Source of the DNA: Gemmatimonadota bacterium
GTDB lineage: Bacteria > Gemmatimonadota > Gemmatimonadetes > Longimicrobiales > Gaopeijiaceae
Direction: 5' to 3'
Length of the DNA: 64,000 nucleotides
Assembly: GCA_022823145.1 (NCBI GenBank)
Contig: JAJDXS010000016.1
Coordinates: 1-64,000, forward strand
Under the pieces are notes generated by a model. It saw only the letters and a list, made by a program, of their open reading frames with translations. It made no database searches and was not told the origin of the DNA. The translations under genes were made by a program, and so were the position numbers. This document shows positions 18,022-26,585 of the stretch, piece by piece (position 1 is the first letter of the stretch; the number at the start of each line of letters is the position of its first letter).

Positions 18022-18036
18022 CGGCCGATTCGGCCG
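18022..18036. terminator. GC-rich dyad between convergent genes
   Basis: CGGCCGA (18022-18028) and TCGGCCG (18030-18036) are perfect inverted arms, just after the sufE stop and before the stop of the convergent gene. No T-tract follows, so a terminator role is only suggested by position. Confidence 0.3.
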
Positions 18037-18058
18037 ACGGGTTGGCCGACCGGCCGGA

Positions 18059-18499
18059 CTAGACGGCCTCGATCTCGTAGCCGATCCGCCAGTTCGCCAT
18101 GTTCTCGGGATCGTCCGAGCCCTCGTCACCCGGCTGGATCACGCGAACGTGGTCCTGGATCGGCCCGGTGAAAGTCCGGGTGTAGAACTCCAGCTGGTCA
18201 TTCCCGCTCAACTGGTCGAGTTCCTCGCCCCTGAGTTCGATCGCCAGGTGATCGACGACCTCTCCCTCGAACAGCACCTTGTCCAGGTTGTTCAGCCTGT
18301 TCCAGCGGGGATGATCGGAAATCGGGTAGTGCCCCTTGCGCGGCATTCTGGTCTCCTGGACCTTGCCGCCGCCGTTGTCCGTCCAGACCTTGGCCCAGAA
18401 GACGAACTCGCCCTTGTCCTTGAAAAACGGCTCGAGGTCGTCGAGAATCTGCAACCAGCGCAGCGTGACTCTGATCCGAGTTCCGTCCTGTCCGCTCAT
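18059..18499 (-). CDS. conserved hypothetical protein, probably beta-sandwich
   Basis: 146 aa, soluble, no signal peptide or membrane segment. The sequence alternates hydrophobic strands with acidic loops (RIRVTLRWLQILDDLEPF, GEFVFWAKVWTDN, VVDHLAIELRGEELDQ, YEIEAV), which suggests a C2-like or other beta-sandwich fold. I do not recognise the family. It lies between sufE (convergent) and plsC (same strand, 96-base gap). No catalytic motif can be named. Confidence 0.65.
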   Translation of the reverse strand: MSGQDGTRIRVTLRWLQILDDLEPFFKDKGEFVFWAKVWTDNGGGKVQETRMPRKGHYPISDHPRWNRLNNLDKVLFEGEVVDHLAIELRGEELDQLSGNDQLEFYTRTFTGPIQDHVRVIQPGDEGSDDPENMANWRIGYEIEAV

Positions 18500-18595
18500 T
18501 CACTCAGCTCCTTGGTCATTTGTGCTCCGGCGCACGCCGGAAACGAATCGCCGCAAGGTATTGCGATCAAGGTTGTCTGTCCAGACGGACTTGCA

Positions 18596-19456
18596 TCACC
18601 CCGTTTCGCGGGGCCCCTCCCCCGTCCCGACCGGAACGAAGCTCCGGAGCATCGCGCGCCGAAGCTCCACCGCCATCTCCTTGCGGTCTCTCGAGCGCAC
18701 GGGCGCGTCGCCGAACCGCACCGTGCAGTTCACCCGCCTCAACGCGAACAGCCCCACCACATGCGGCACGAACCCGGCACCACCCCACCAGCAGACGCTT
18801 TCGCGGGCCGGCGGACCGTCCGGCGGCGTCCAATACGAGACGGTCAGCCAGTGCACGGCGGTTCCCGCAGCGGCCGCGTCGGCCAGGAGCGCGGGCTTGA
18901 GCGGGAGGATCGTCTCGCCACTGGTGCTCGTCGCCTCCGGGAAAACGATCACCGTGTCCCCGCGCGCCCGCGCCTGCGCCATCTCGTCGCGCACCCGGAT
19001 CACATCGCGCCTGGTCGCCCGGTCCACGAAGATCGTGTCCCCGGCCGCGGCCGCGAAGCCCCAGAACGGCCAGCGCCTCAGCTCCGCCATGGCCACGAAC
19101 ACCATCGGCATCACCGACCCGAGAACGGGGATGTCGAGGTAGCTCAGGTGGTTGGAGACGACCAGCGCTCCCGGAGGAGGGGGCACCCCCTCAACGGAGA
19201 CGCGGACCCCAACGGCCCGCGTCATCCCCCGTCCCCAGATCCGCACGGCTCGCCGCCGCGCTCTCGCCCGCACCGCCTGAACGGAACCGGGCCGGGCCAT
19301 CGCGAGCAGGTACACACAGAGGAGCGACACGACCACCACAACGGTCCAGCCCCCCACCAGCAGCACCCTGGCGGCCACGCGTGGCCAGTGGCGCAGGCCT
19401 GGTCGTGGGGGCGAACCCCGCGCGCTACCCCCGCGGTTCGGCCGCCGCGCCCTCAC
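18596..19456 (-). CDS. 1-acyl-sn-glycerol-3-phosphate acyltransferase (PlsC-like)
   Basis: 286 aa. An N-terminal membrane segment (AARVLLVGGWTVVVVVSLLCVYLL) precedes the acyltransferase domain. The H-x4-D catalytic motif is NHLSYLD, and the later blocks TIFVDRATRRD and VIVFPEATS match the acceptor-binding motifs. It would acylate lysophosphatidate, or a related glycerolipid, at the inner membrane. Its start overlaps the end of the upstream selenoprotein gene by 32 bases on the same strand, so translation is probably coupled. An acyltransferase of ornithine-lipid synthesis is an alternative within the same superfamily. Confidence 0.85.
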   Translation of the reverse strand: MRARRPNRGGSARGSPPRPGLRHWPRVAARVLLVGGWTVVVVVSLLCVYLLAMARPGSVQAVRARARRRAVRIWGRGMTRAVGVRVSVEGVPPPPGALVVSNHLSYLDIPVLGSVMPMVFVAMAELRRWPFWGFAAAAGDTIFVDRATRRDVIRVRDEMAQARARGDTVIVFPEATSTSGETILPLKPALLADAAAAGTAVHWLTVSYWTPPDGPPARESVCWWGGAGFVPHVVGLFALRRVNCTVRFGDAPVRSRDRKEMAVELRRAMLRSFVPVGTGEGPRETG

Positions 19457-20033
19457 CCGGACCCCACCGCTCGATGAACGTCTCAGGTTCCACCCCCAGG
19501 CCGTCCGCGACGCGCGTGATGTAGTTGAAGAAGCCGATCACCTGCGTGGCATCGTGGATCGCGCGGTCGTCAAAACCCACGCCCCGCAGCCGCGCCAGGT
19601 CGTCCCGCGACATCGGGGCCGCCATGCGCGTCAGCTTCACCGCGTGCTCGCACAGCGCCCTGTCCTCCCGTGACAGCGGGGCCTTCGTCCAGTCCGAGAC
19701 GATCTGGTGGACGAAAGCGTCTCCCTCGCTCTTCCCCGCCCCCTCTTCCTCGACCTCGGCACGGAGGTCATGCGCGTGCGCCTGCGTTCAGTAGAAGCAA
19801 TCGAGCTCGGCCGAGACGACCGTCGCCAGCAGCTCCCTCTGGACACGGGACAGCGGCGACGGCCCGAACATGACCGCGGCGTAGTGAGCCATCGCGGCGC
19901 GGAGCACGGGAGCGTTCAGGCTCATTACCTGCACGATGTTCCACACCCTGCCCGAACGCTCGACCGCCGCGTCGAGCTCCCGCCTGAGCAGTCCGGTGGC
20001 TTCCTCGCGGGGTATCTCGGCGATCCACGACAT
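19425..20033 (-). CDS. AhpD/carboxymuconolactone-decarboxylase-like peroxidase-related selenoprotein (CxxU)
   Basis: With UGA (19790-19788) read as Sec the protein is 202 aa, Sec at residue 82. The part before it is typical of peroxidase-related AhpD-like proteins (SWIAEIPREEATGLLRR, VMFGPSPLSRVQRELLATVVS). The redox site reads D-C-F-Y-Sec-T-Q-A-H, where relatives have C-x-x-C followed by a His; so the resolving or attacking Cys is replaced by Sec. The same frame then continues without a break through LCEHAVKLTRMAAPMS and AIHDATQVIGFFNYITRVADGLG to TAG. AhpD-type CxxC proteins reduce peroxides or act as disulfide reductants. Selenoproteins in the AhpD/CMD group are known from bacterial surveys. 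The end overlaps the plsC start. Without recoding it would be a useless 81-aa stub. Confidence 0.82.
19752..19790 (-). promoter_or_regulatory. candidate bacterial SECIS element of the CxxU protein gene
   Basis: Reading on the minus strand after UGA (19790-19788), GACCTC (19769-19764) and GAGGTC (19757-19752) form a perfect 6-bp stem closing a CGTGCC loop. The loop begins 24 nt after UGA and has G at its second position, within the range accepted for bacterial SECIS elements. It does not have the GGUC loop seen in the other two. Confidence 0.55.
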
Positions 20034-20148
20034 GGCTGCTCCAGGTTGGGCGGGTTCGGGCGGCCGGGGCGAAACATCGCCGCGGCTTGTTCGTAGTCAG
20101 GGACATTGTTAACGATTCCTTCGACCGTCCGCACAGGAGATTCGCACG

Positions 20149-21036
20149 ATGACCGATCCGTACACAGAAGCCACGCGCAACGAGCGGAGGAGGATTCCCA
20201 CCTTCGTCAAGGTCATTCTTGTGACGGGCGGACTCTTCGCCGCCGCGTTCGTGACCCTCGCGGTCGTCGGCATCATCTACGCGCGCAAGATGGCGGACGA
20301 GTGGGTGGACTACTCGGAGACCATGTTCGAGGATCTGGAAATGGACGCCACCACCGCCGAGGCGGTCGCCAACATGGCGGAGGCGTTCATCGGCGACGAA
20401 GTGCAGATCACCCAGGCCGATTTCGACGGGAGCGCGCTCACCCTGCGTCACTCGGGCCAGGGGGACGACTTCCACATCGATCTCTCGGATCTGGAGGACT
20501 GGGCTTCGGAGATGGAGACCTTCCTCGAACGGGAGATCGAGAACGGGGTCGTAATCGAGGGAGCGGGCGACGAGTCGGGGGGCTGGCTCAGGGTCAGCCG
20601 CAGCAACGGGCGAACCATACTCGAAATGCGTGGTGACGAGGACGGCGGCACCCTGAGAATACGAGGGCCTCGCACGGACACACGCGTCGGTCTGGGCGAC
20701 GACGCGAGACGCATCCCCAGCTGGGTTCCCATTCCCCCCGACGCGAGCGTCCGCAAGCACCTGTTCTCGGGTGACACCGACGAGGCCACCTTCGGCGGCG
20801 TGGCACTCAGGGTCGACGCGGACGGCAGAAGCGTCTACGACTGGTACACCGACAACCTCCCCGACGCGGGGTTCGGCGTGTCGAAGTCGCAGATGCACTG
20901 GGACGCCCGGCGGAAGCGCGGCAAGATCTTCGCGCGCACGGACGGCCTCACGCAGGACCGCGAGCTATTCGTCCTGGTCGGGGACAGCGGCGAGCGCGGA
21001 AGCTCGGTCGTTCTGATGCACAAGGTGGAGCGCTAG
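20149..21036 (+). CDS. hypothetical single-pass membrane protein
   Basis: 295 aa with one transmembrane segment near residues 22-45 (KVILVTGGLFAAAFVTLAVVG) and a large, very acidic extracytoplasmic part. The C-terminal 120 residues resemble repeated domains for binding or sensing (VPIPPDASVRKHLFSGDTDEATFGG, then YDWYTDNLPDAGF), a pattern seen in envelope proteins where a modelled quantity is compared across a short domain. I do not recognise a named family. It is divergent from the selenoprotein gene and overlaps the convergent plug-protein gene by 4 bases. Confidence 0.65.
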   Translation: MTDPYTEATRNERRRIPTFVKVILVTGGLFAAAFVTLAVVGIIYARKMADEWVDYSETMFEDLEMDATTAEAVANMAEAFIGDEVQITQADFDGSALTLRHSGQGDDFHIDLSDLEDWASEMETFLEREIENGVVIEGAGDESGGWLRVSRSNGRTILEMRGDEDGGTLRIRGPRTDTRVGLGDDARRIPSWVPIPPDASVRKHLFSGDTDEATFGGVALRVDADGRSVYDWYTDNLPDAGFGVSKSQMHWDARRKRGKIFARTDGLTQDRELFVLVGDSGERGSSVVLMHKVER

Positions 21037-21959
21037 CGTCTGCCTGCGCGCGTCTGCAGCAGCAGGGCCCCGTTGGCGCCACGAGCGCCGTAGCGGGCCA
21101 GTGACTCCAGCGGGGGCAGGATCTCGACGGTTTCCAGATCGTCCGGGGTGATCGCCGCCAGGACCATTCCCGGGTCCGAGATCGGGAAATCGTCGACGTA
21201 CACCGCCATCATGGCGCAGGCGTCGGCCCTCGCCGCGATGTCGTCCTCGTTGGCGAATCCCAGCTGATCCTCGGGCGCGATGGCGAGCCGGCTCGCCGTC
21301 TTCTGCAGCACGGAGCGGTTGCGGCCCAGCTCGACGCAGATGCCGGTCTCGGGCGCGCCCGTCGACAGGGCCATCCAGCGCGCGGTCAGCCCCGGGATGT
21401 TCATGGTGTTCAGAAGCGAGATGAGGTCGCTGCGCGGCCCTCGCGACTCGATCTCGGCCCTGGTAAGGCGTCCGACCAGCGTGCCCCGGCGCCGTTCAGT
21501 GGTGAGCAGTCCGCGAAGCCGTCCGGCATCCGGGGTATTGCGCGTCGACACGACCGTGAGTGAGTCCAGGGTGACGGGATCCGGCGGGAGATAGATGTCG
21601 AGCTGGACGTCGTCGTTCCCGACCTGCAGCTGAGGGGATATCGCCTGCTGGTAGCCGAGGCCCGACACGCCGATCATGTAGGTGCCCGGCCCGGGCGGCG
21701 TGAGGGCGAAGGTGCCGTCCGGGGACGTGAACATCGTCGCCACCCTTTCGCCTTCTGCATTCACCATGATGACCACGGCTTCGGCGACCACCGCTCCCGA
21801 GGCCGGGTCGGTGACCGTGCCGCGGATGGTCTGCGCTTCGGCGCGGCTGGGCAGCCAGGGCGCCACCGCCAGGGCCGCGGCCAACGCGGTGATGGCGGGC
21901 GCGCGAATGGCTGGCGTGCGAATGGCTGGCACCCCTCCCCGGCTGTCGTGTTCGACCAT
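21033..21959 (-). CDS. secreted stand-alone TonB-plug protein with carboxypeptidase-regulatory-like domain
   Basis: 308 aa with a signal region ending SRAEAQ. Residues about 43-125 form a carboxypeptidase-regulatory-like domain (IRGTVTDPASGAVVAEAVVIM, DGTFALTPPGPGTYMIGVSGLGY). The remainder is plug-like (RLTRAEIESRGPRSDLISLLNTMNIPGL, VYVDDFPI, ITPDDLETVEILPPLESLARYGARGANGALLLQT), the end matching the last strands of a TonB-receptor plug. There is no barrel. It shares its architecture with the gene at 337-1023. Role unknown; it may be a surface adaptor related to SusC/TonB receptors. Confidence 0.75.
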   Translation of the reverse strand: MVEHDSRGGVPAIRTPAIRAPAITALAAALAVAPWLPSRAEAQTIRGTVTDPASGAVVAEAVVIMVNAEGERVATMFTSPDGTFALTPPGPGTYMIGVSGLGYQQAISPQLQVGNDDVQLDIYLPPDPVTLDSLTVVSTRNTPDAGRLRGLLTTERRRGTLVGRLTRAEIESRGPRSDLISLLNTMNIPGLTARWMALSTGAPETGICVELGRNRSVLQKTASRLAIAPEDQLGFANEDDIAARADACAMMAVYVDDFPISDPGMVLAAITPDDLETVEILPPLESLARYGARGANGALLLQTRAGRR

Positions 21960-22119
21960 GGCTTGCCCTCCCGCCGCGCTCCGGCGGCATTGCCGTCACC
22001 AATGAACGTACAACCTGCGCCGGGCATCCGCCCGGATTGCGGTTCATGGACGGCCGGGCGGGCGGATCCGTAACTTCGGAACCCGTTGCCGGCTCGCCGA
22101 ACACACCAGGGAGGTCCCG

Positions 22120-23337
22120 ATGTCCCGCCGTCTCACACTGCCTCGCTGTCTCTCGCTCCTCGTGCTCGCCGCCTCCTGGGCCTGTGCCCCGGAGAGTACG
22201 GACGATGCTCCGTCGGCTCAGCCCGCCGCCGAGCCCGGCCTCGATCTCCAGGCGATCGCCGGGATGCTCGTCGCGCGGATGGACCTGCAGCCCGGGGAGC
22301 GGGTCCTCCTGGTGGGGCAGGGAGGGGGCCGCTGGGACGCTCTCGTGCCGCTGCTGCGCGAAGGCGTGGCCGCCGCGGGCGGGATCGACCTCGGCGCGGT
22401 GGATGTCCATGGCGCGGTCCTCGAGGGGACGGAGCCGACCGGGTTCGCCGACGGGCTTGCGAGCGGGCCTGATGGGTGGGCGGAGGCGCTGGGGAGCGTC
22501 GACGTGGCCGTGAAGCTGCCCGGAGCCGTGCCCGACCCCGCGGTCCCGACCGACGTCTACCGAGTCCTGCAGGACGTGCTGCGCGGCGGGCAGGGCCGCA
22601 CCGTGCACTTCCACTGGGCAGGGAAGACCTCGTTCGAGATGGAGGAACTGCCGGTGGACGCGCTGGCGGACCGGGTCTACCAGACGGCGCTGCTGGAGAC
22701 CGACTACCCGGGGCTGGCAGAGAAGCTGGCCGCCTTCGAGGCCGCGCTGCGGCGGGGCCCGGTGCGCGTGACCACCCCGGCCGGGACGGACATCGGCTTC
22801 GAGGTGGGTGACCGTCCGGTGACGCGCCAGGACGGGGACGCCTCCGCTGCGCGCGCCGACATCGCCCGCAACCTCATCGACCGCGAGGTGGAGCTGCCCG
22901 CCGGGGCCGCGCGGGTCTCCCCGCTGCTCGAGACGGTCGCGGGCAGCATCGCCTTCCCTCCCGCGATGTGGGGTGGGGAACGGGTGGAGGGGCTGGTGCT
23001 GCGCTTCGATGGAGGCCGCGTGGTCGAGGTCGAGGCCGCGAGCGGACGTGATGGTGTCCTCGCCGAGATGGAGGCCGGGGGCGAAGCGGCGTCGACCTTC
23101 CGCGAACTGGCGGTGGGGCTCAACCCGCTCCTGGCGATCCCCGAGGGCGAGGAGTGGATCCCGTACTACGGCTACGGGGGCGGGGTGGTGCGCCTCTCAC
23201 TGGGCGACAACACCGAGCTGGGGGGTTCCGTCGGCGGCGGCTATGTGCGCTGGAACTTCTTCACGGACGCGACCGTGACGGTGGGTGGTGAGGAATGGGT
23301 GCGCGACGGCAGGCTCGTGGGGCCGGGAGCGCCATGA
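22120..23337 (+). CDS. lipoprotein related to M29 (aminopeptidase T) metallopeptidases
   Basis: 405 aa with a signal peptide and lipobox-like end (LLVLAASWAC). The C-terminal half follows the M29 pattern: RVTTPAGTDIGFEVGDRPV, then SGRDGVLAEMEAGGEAASTFRELAVGLNP and LSLGDNTELGGSVGGG. In bona fide M29 enzymes the last segments supply His and Asp metal ligands (H-x-x-x-G and H-x-D); here the corresponding positions read V-R-L-S-L-G and Y-V-R-W. The fold seems kept but the metal site altered, so it may be an inactive or repurposed homologue. It converges on the symporter gene. Confidence 0.6.
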   Translation: MSRRLTLPRCLSLLVLAASWACAPESTDDAPSAQPAAEPGLDLQAIAGMLVARMDLQPGERVLLVGQGGGRWDALVPLLREGVAAAGGIDLGAVDVHGAVLEGTEPTGFADGLASGPDGWAEALGSVDVAVKLPGAVPDPAVPTDVYRVLQDVLRGGQGRTVHFHWAGKTSFEMEELPVDALADRVYQTALLETDYPGLAEKLAAFEAALRRGPVRVTTPAGTDIGFEVGDRPVTRQDGDASAARADIARNLIDREVELPAGAARVSPLLETVAGSIAFPPAMWGGERVEGLVLRFDGGRVVEVEAASGRDGVLAEMEAGGEAASTFRELAVGLNPLLAIPEGEEWIPYYGYGGGVVRLSLGDNTELGGSVGGGYVRWNFFTDATVTVGGEEWVRDGRLVGPGAP

Positions 23338-23349
23338 ACGGCTGACTCG

Positions 23350-24834
23350 TCAGGCGCCCCGCCGCTCGGCCTCGAAGAGCCGGTCGATCTCTTCCGAGTC
23401 GTATTCGGGCGTCAGCTTCGCGACCAGCCAGTACACCGCGAACGACAGGGCCACGCCGGGGAAGACCTGGTGGATGCCCCCGCCGAACGGAAGCCGGTTC
23501 CAGAGCAGCAGCACCAGGAGCCCGGTCAGGAACGACGCCACCGTGGCCGCCCCGTTGCCGCGCCGCCAGTACAACCCGAACAGGAGCGCGGGCCCGAAAC
23601 AGGCGCCGTAGATCGCGCCCGAGAGCGCGGTCAGTCCCACGATCCCGTCGGGCGGGTTCAGCGCGATGATCGCCGTGATCAGCGCGAAGAGCGCCACGTA
23701 GAGCCGGGTCCCGGTCAGCATCGACCGCTCCGAGCTCGACTTGTGCACCATGCCCACGATGTCGCGCTGGGCGCTCGAGGCCATGACCAGCAGCACGCTG
23801 TCGAGCGACGACATCGCCGCCGCGACCATGGCCAGCAGCAGGAACGCGCTCGCGCCCGCCGAGAAGACCCCCGGCGTCGTCAGCAGCTGGGGCACCACCA
23901 GGTCGGTGTCGGGCAGCCCGCCGGGGATGATGTTGCGCGCGTACAGCCCGACCGGGATCAGCAGCGAATACACCAGTATGAAGGCCAGCGTGGACACCCA
24001 GACGCCCTTCCGGATCGCCGCCCGGCTCTCCAGCGCATAGAAGCGCGACAGCTGCCGCGGCTCGACCGCGAACTTGACGGTCGCGGCAAAGATGACGCCG
24101 AGCGCCAGCGGCACCGAGACCCCGCCGCCCCAGCGCAGCAGCGGCTCGGTGACGGGGTCGTCCGCAAGCGCGCTGTACGACCCCAGCCCACCCGCCGCCG
24201 TCACGGCCCCGCGGAAGAGCAGGATGCCCGCGATGATCATCGCCACGCCCTGCACGGCGTCGGTCTTCACCACCGAGATGAATCCCCCGACCACCGTGTA
24301 GATCATGACGATGAAGAACACGATGATGATCGCGGTCCGGTACGGGATGTCCAGGAAGACCTCCAGCAGGTTGCCGATCCCCTTGAACACCGCCGTCATG
24401 TAGAAGAACGACGCGAAGAGCACGATCACCGCCGCCAGCACGCGCGCGGCCGGGCTCCCGAAGCGGAAGCCGATGAAGTCCGGTATCGTCAGCGACCCCA
24501 GCGACTCGGTGAAGGTCCGAAGCCGCGGCGCCACGCCGACCCACGCGAAGAGCGACAGCCCCACCACGAACGGCACCAGCAGGAACCACGTCACCCCCCA
24601 GTCGTAGGCCTGCCCCGAGAACCCCACGAAGGAGTTGGTGCTGGAGTAGGTGGCGAAGAACGAAAGCCCGATCGCGATCGGTCCCATCGACCGGCCCCCG
24701 ACGAAGTAGTCGGCGACCCCGCTGGTCTTCCGGTTGCCGGTCCAGGCGTGGTAGGCGAGCAGCAGGGTGTAGACCAGCAGGAACAGGTGGACGATCCAGT
24801 AGGTGCGGAGGTTGTCCAGAATGGCCTGTATCAA
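23350..24834 (-). CDS. sodium:solute symporter (SSS family)
   Basis: 494 aa, about 13 transmembrane segments, typical of SSS carriers. Recognisable family blocks are the N-terminal DYFVGGRSMGPIAIGLSFFATYSSTNSFVGFSG, then SRFYALESRAAIRKGV and ARNIIPGGLPDTDLVVPQLL. Na+ drives solute uptake across the inner membrane. The gene begins inside the stop of the upstream acyl-CoA synthetase (ATGA, 24831-24834). That coupling suggests the substrate may be the carboxylate that the synthetase activates; the substrate itself is not visible in the sequence. Confidence 0.88.
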   Translation of the reverse strand: MIQAILDNLRTYWIVHLFLLVYTLLLAYHAWTGNRKTSGVADYFVGGRSMGPIAIGLSFFATYSSTNSFVGFSGQAYDWGVTWFLLVPFVVGLSLFAWVGVAPRLRTFTESLGSLTIPDFIGFRFGSPAARVLAAVIVLFASFFYMTAVFKGIGNLLEVFLDIPYRTAIIIVFFIVMIYTVVGGFISVVKTDAVQGVAMIIAGILLFRGAVTAAGGLGSYSALADDPVTEPLLRWGGGVSVPLALGVIFAATVKFAVEPRQLSRFYALESRAAIRKGVWVSTLAFILVYSLLIPVGLYARNIIPGGLPDTDLVVPQLLTTPGVFSAGASAFLLLAMVAAAMSSLDSVLLVMASSAQRDIVGMVHKSSSERSMLTGTRLYVALFALITAIIALNPPDGIVGLTALSGAIYGACFGPALLFGLYWRRGNGAATVASFLTGLLVLLLWNRLPFGGGIHQVFPGVALSFAVYWLVAKLTPEYDSEEIDRLFEAERRGA

Positions 24835-26462
24835 GTGGGCTCCTTGTGGGATGCGGGGCGCACGGAGTCGCCGGAAACGGGCCGCGCCGGCGCCGGTCGG
24901 GGTTCAGCGCCCATCAACATGCGGGACACCGCCGCTTTCTGCACCTTGCCCATCGCGTTGCGCGGCAGGGCAGGCACGCGCAGGAACGCATGGGGGACCT
25001 TGTACGGGGCCAGCCGCTCCTTGCCCCAGGCCCTGAGCGCCGCGGTGCCGGGGGACGGGCCTCCTTCCCCCGCCGGGACCCACGCCGCCCGCAGCTGCTC
25101 CCCCCACTCCGGGTGCGGGACGCCGACCACCGCCAGATCGCGGACCCCGGGATGGGTGCGGTACAGCTCCTCGACCTCGAGCGCCGACACCTTGTAGCCT
25201 CCCGTCTTCACGATGTCCACGCTGCGCCGTCCCAGGATGCGGTAGTACCCGCCCTCGCCGAGACACGCCTCGTCGCCCGTGCGGAACCACCCGCCGCGAA
25301 AGGACGCCGCCGTCTCCCCGGGCCGCCCCCAGTACTCCCGGAAGACCTGCGGCCCCCGCACCTCGATCTCGCCCTGTTCACCCGGCGCGACCGGATCGCC
25401 CGAGTCGTCCACGATCCGCGCGTCGACCCCGGGCAGGGGCAGCCCCACGTGGCCCGGCCGCCGTTCGCCGCGCAGCGGATTGGACAGCGCCATGCCGATT
25501 TCGGTCATCCCGTACCGCTCCAGCAGGGTGTGCCCCGTGATCTCGCGCCACCGTTCCAGCGTCGCGACCGGGAGCGCCGCCGAGCCGGAGACCATGAGCC
25601 GGAGCCCCTCGGCGCCCCGCGACCAGCGCCGCCGCACAACCGCCGGAGCCTCGTCCCACGCGCGTATCAGCCGGGTGTAGACGGTGGGCACCGCCATGAA
25701 GAGCGTGATACCGCCCGACGCGAGGCGATCCCAGGTGGCGGCCGGCGCGCCCGAGCCGAACTCGCACGCCGCGCCGGACCAGAGCGCGCAGGCCAGCGCG
25801 TTGACGACGCCGTGGATGTGGTGCAGCGGCAGCGTGTGCAGAATCCGATCGTCCGCCGTCCAGCCCCAGGTGGTGGTGAGCGCGGTGATCTGCGCCGCGA
25901 CGTTGCGGTGGGTGGTCAGCACGCCCTTGGGCCGCCCGGTGGTGCCGCTGGTGTAGATGATCAGCGCCGGGCCGGCAGGGGCGCGCAGTCGAGGGTGACC
26001 GCCAAGTGAGGGGTCGCCGCGAGGGGAGGGGGGTTGGGGGGGAGGAAGCGCGACCACCTCCATCCGGCGCGCGGTCGCGGAGGCCGCGAGGTCGTCGGCG
26101 CGGGGGAGGGAGGAGTCCACCACCACCGCGCAGGGGCGCGCGTCGTCCAGCACGTACTCGAGTTCGCGGCGCGGATGCGTGAGCGCGAGCGGCACGGCGA
26201 TCGCGCCCCCGGCCCAGATGCCGAACTGGGCCGCCACGTGCGACCGGCCCGGCCGCACCAGGTACGCGACCCTGTCGCCCGCTCCACAGCGCGCATCCGC
26301 CAGCCGGTCGCGCCACGTCGCGGCCTCGGCCGCCAGGTCGGCGTAGCTCCAACTCCCTCCGTCGTCCACCAGTGCGGTTCGGCCGGCCACGCATGAGCGG
26401 CCGGCGCGGTCGAGAAGGCTGGGATTGCTGTCGCTGATCGTCGGGTTCCGGGGAGAGGGCAT
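24831..26462 (-). CDS. malonyl-CoA synthetase-like acyl-CoA synthetase (ANL superfamily)
   Basis: 543 aa from ATG 26462. The ANL motifs are all present: IIYTSGTTGRPKG (AMP loop), LPLHHIHGVVNAL, ERYGMTEIGM, GWFRTGDEA and GRRSVDIVKTGGYKVSALEVE, with the catalytic Lys in NAMGKVQK near the end. The HHIHGVVNAL block and the short overall length fit malonyl-CoA synthetase (MatB/ACSF3) better than long-chain enzymes; confirmation would need the substrate-pocket Arg. Reaction: carboxylate + ATP + CoA to acyl-CoA + AMP + PPi. It is followed directly by an SSS symporter with overlapping codons. Confidence 0.85.
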   Translation of the reverse strand: MPSPRNPTISDSNPSLLDRAGRSCVAGRTALVDDGGSWSYADLAAEAATWRDRLADARCGAGDRVAYLVRPGRSHVAAQFGIWAGGAIAVPLALTHPRRELEYVLDDARPCAVVVDSSLPRADDLAASATARRMEVVALPPPQPPSPRGDPSLGGHPRLRAPAGPALIIYTSGTTGRPKGVLTTHRNVAAQITALTTTWGWTADDRILHTLPLHHIHGVVNALACALWSGAACEFGSGAPAATWDRLASGGITLFMAVPTVYTRLIRAWDEAPAVVRRRWSRGAEGLRLMVSGSAALPVATLERWREITGHTLLERYGMTEIGMALSNPLRGERRPGHVGLPLPGVDARIVDDSGDPVAPGEQGEIEVRGPQVFREYWGRPGETAASFRGGWFRTGDEACLGEGGYYRILGRRSVDIVKTGGYKVSALEVEELYRTHPGVRDLAVVGVPHPEWGEQLRAAWVPAGEGGPSPGTAALRAWGKERLAPYKVPHAFLRVPALPRNAMGKVQKAAVSRMLMGAEPRPAPARPVSGDSVRPASHKEPT

Positions 26463-26585
26463 CGCGGGCGCGGGAGCAGCGGGAAAGGTGCAGCGGCATG
26501 CTGCGTTGCGACAACCCGACTTGGCGCGGCTGGCGGCCTGATCGCATCTTTCGCGCAATCGACCCGCCAACCCCCGGGAGGCACA

